Assembly: GCA_001799195.1 (NCBI GenBank)
Contig: MGSU01000255.1
Coordinates: forward strand, 1 to 6,216
Length of the DNA: 6,216 nt
DNA from: Deltaproteobacteria bacterium RIFOXYA12_FULL_61_11
GTDB lineage: Bacteria; Bdellovibrionota_F; JAHFAK01; YA12-FULL-61-11
Direction: 5' to 3'
The notes beneath the pieces were generated by a model that was not told where the DNA came from, did not search any database, and was given only the letters and a program-made list of their open reading frames with translations. Both the position numbers and the translations under genes were made by a program. Below are positions 5,517 to 6,216 of this stretch, in pieces (positions within the stretch are counted from its first letter, which is position 1; the number at the start of each line of letters is the position of its first letter).

Positions 5517-6216
5517 GCCTCCAGGTCAGCAGCTCGGTGCGGAGGTGTTCGGCAGCCTCGGGAGCCCGTTCGGGGTGTTCCTTGAGGTCGAGGTAAACCT
5601 GTACCGGGTGAACGCATCGAACGCCGTCCTTCTCGACGGCGCCCTGGAACACGCCCGCGTCGTTCGGTACCACCAGCCAGAGATTCGCGCCGCGCGGTTC
5701 CTCCCGACATCCGAGCCGGTCGAGGAGCGCGGGCGACGGGTCCGTCGGCAGGTAGAGCGTCGCGATCCGGAACGCGGCAAAGCGGGTTAGTGCCCACGCG
5801 CCGGCGAGGCCGGTGGCCGCATGCTCAATCCCCTGCTCCAAAAGGGTGTCCCCAACGAACTGCAGGAGGGCGTCCCCCGATCGCGCGGCGACATGGCCCT
5901 GGTGGATGGTGTGTTTGGAGAACTGATATACTTCACGCCAGGCGTCGAGTAGCAGCGCGGGGTCCTTCGGACGGACAGCGCCACTTTCCTCACGAACGAG
6001 ATAACCCTCGCGGTCGAGTCGCCCGACAATCCGGCTGACGTACCCCTCCGTCATATCGGTGGCACGAGCGATCTGCCTCTGGGTGAGCGACTCGGACGCG
6101 TGGATCAGCAGCCAGCGTATGACCCGCGCGCTCTTCGGCGCGAAGGTGTTTTGCGGCCGTCCCGCGGAGCGGAAGCGATTGGGTCTGCCATCGACAATCA
6201 CGCGGATGCCGGGGGC
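5506..6216 (-). CDS. Winged-helix AbiEi-like protein (putative type IV antitoxin/repressor), 5' end at window edge
   Basis: At least 231 residues counted from a GTG at 6201, but the frame stays open to the window edge (reading APGIR before VIVDGRP), so the true start is probably outside. The N-terminal part, FAPKSARVIRWLL followed by SLTQRQIARATDMTEGYVSR and LDREGYLVR (about 20-70), is a clear winged helix-turn-helix. The C-terminal half ends with CVHPVQVYLDLKEHPERAPE and AAEHLRTELL, which resembles the closing segment of AbiEi-family antitoxins. In AbiE systems this protein binds operator DNA and represses the operon, countering the nucleotidyltransferase encoded downstream. Its last codons overlap the start of that gene, the expected antitoxin-first order. 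The operator and promoter should lie beyond the right end of the window. Antitoxin function is inferred from context and family resemblance. Confidence 0.78.
   Translation of the reverse strand, partial: APGIRVIVDGRPNRFRSAGRPQNTFAPKSARVIRWLLIHASESLTQRQIARATDMTEGYVSRIVGRLDREGYLVREESGAVRPKDPALLLDAWREVYQFSKHTIHQGHVAARSGDALLQFVGDTLLEQGIEHAATGLAGAWALTRFAAFRIATLYLPTDPSPALLDRLGCREEPRGANLWLVVPNDAGVFQGAVEKDGVRCVHPVQVYLDLKEHPERAPEAAEHLRTELLTWRHDG

Noticed and set aside
1-6216. tRNA or rRNA genes, CRISPR arrays, insertion-sequence transposases.
   Set aside because: I looked for cloverleaf-like ends, regular short repeats with spacers and transposase motifs, and saw none.

Overview
The window is about 6.2 kb of GC-rich DNA (roughly 60% by eye) with short AT-rich patches. 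Codon choice and gene content suggest a high-GC bacterium, most likely a proteobacterium: it has a PhaJ-type enoyl-CoA hydratase, DUF4143 ATPases, a VapC remnant and an AbiE-like pair. The sequence does not fix the genus. It looks like an accessory region: one ordinary metabolic gene sits among toxin-antitoxin genes, ATPases of unknown function and gene scars.

Layout. Positions 2-1228 (+) encode an orphan protein with beta-propeller-like character, probably cut at its 5' end by the window edge. Right behind it (about 1231-1284, +) lies a short scar matching the last residues of a DUF4143 ATPase. Next come two full-length, divergently transcribed AAA_14/DUF4143 ATPases, at 1353-2528 (-) and 2830-3975 (+). 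The 301 bp between them holds a 27% GC island, a possible promoter for the minus-strand gene, and a perfect 17-bp inverted repeat just upstream of the plus-strand gene. Beyond the second ATPase, about 4014-4094 (-) keeps only the N-terminus of a PIN-domain (VapC) toxin, joined by an ATGA overlap to what may be the tail of its antitoxin. A MaoC/PhaJ hydratase follows at 4215-4625 (+) with its own candidate promoter. The right end carries a minus-strand operon: a winged-helix AbiEi-like protein (5506 to the window edge), then an AbiEii-like nucleotidyltransferase (4671-5516) that overlaps it by 11 nt.

How the parts relate. The nucleotidyltransferase and its winged-helix partner look like an intact type IV toxin-antitoxin/abortive-infection module. 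The two ATPases retain intact Walker A and B motifs and the E...D...ExK residues of a nuclease-like C-terminal domain. They are not close copies of each other. A third copy survives as a scar, and the second copy abuts a truncated vapC. The best reading is a hotspot where DUF4143 ATPase genes have repeatedly been gained and lost. The most notable signals are the scar, the broken vapC junction, and the palindrome with mutually exclusive pairings over the start of the second ATPase.
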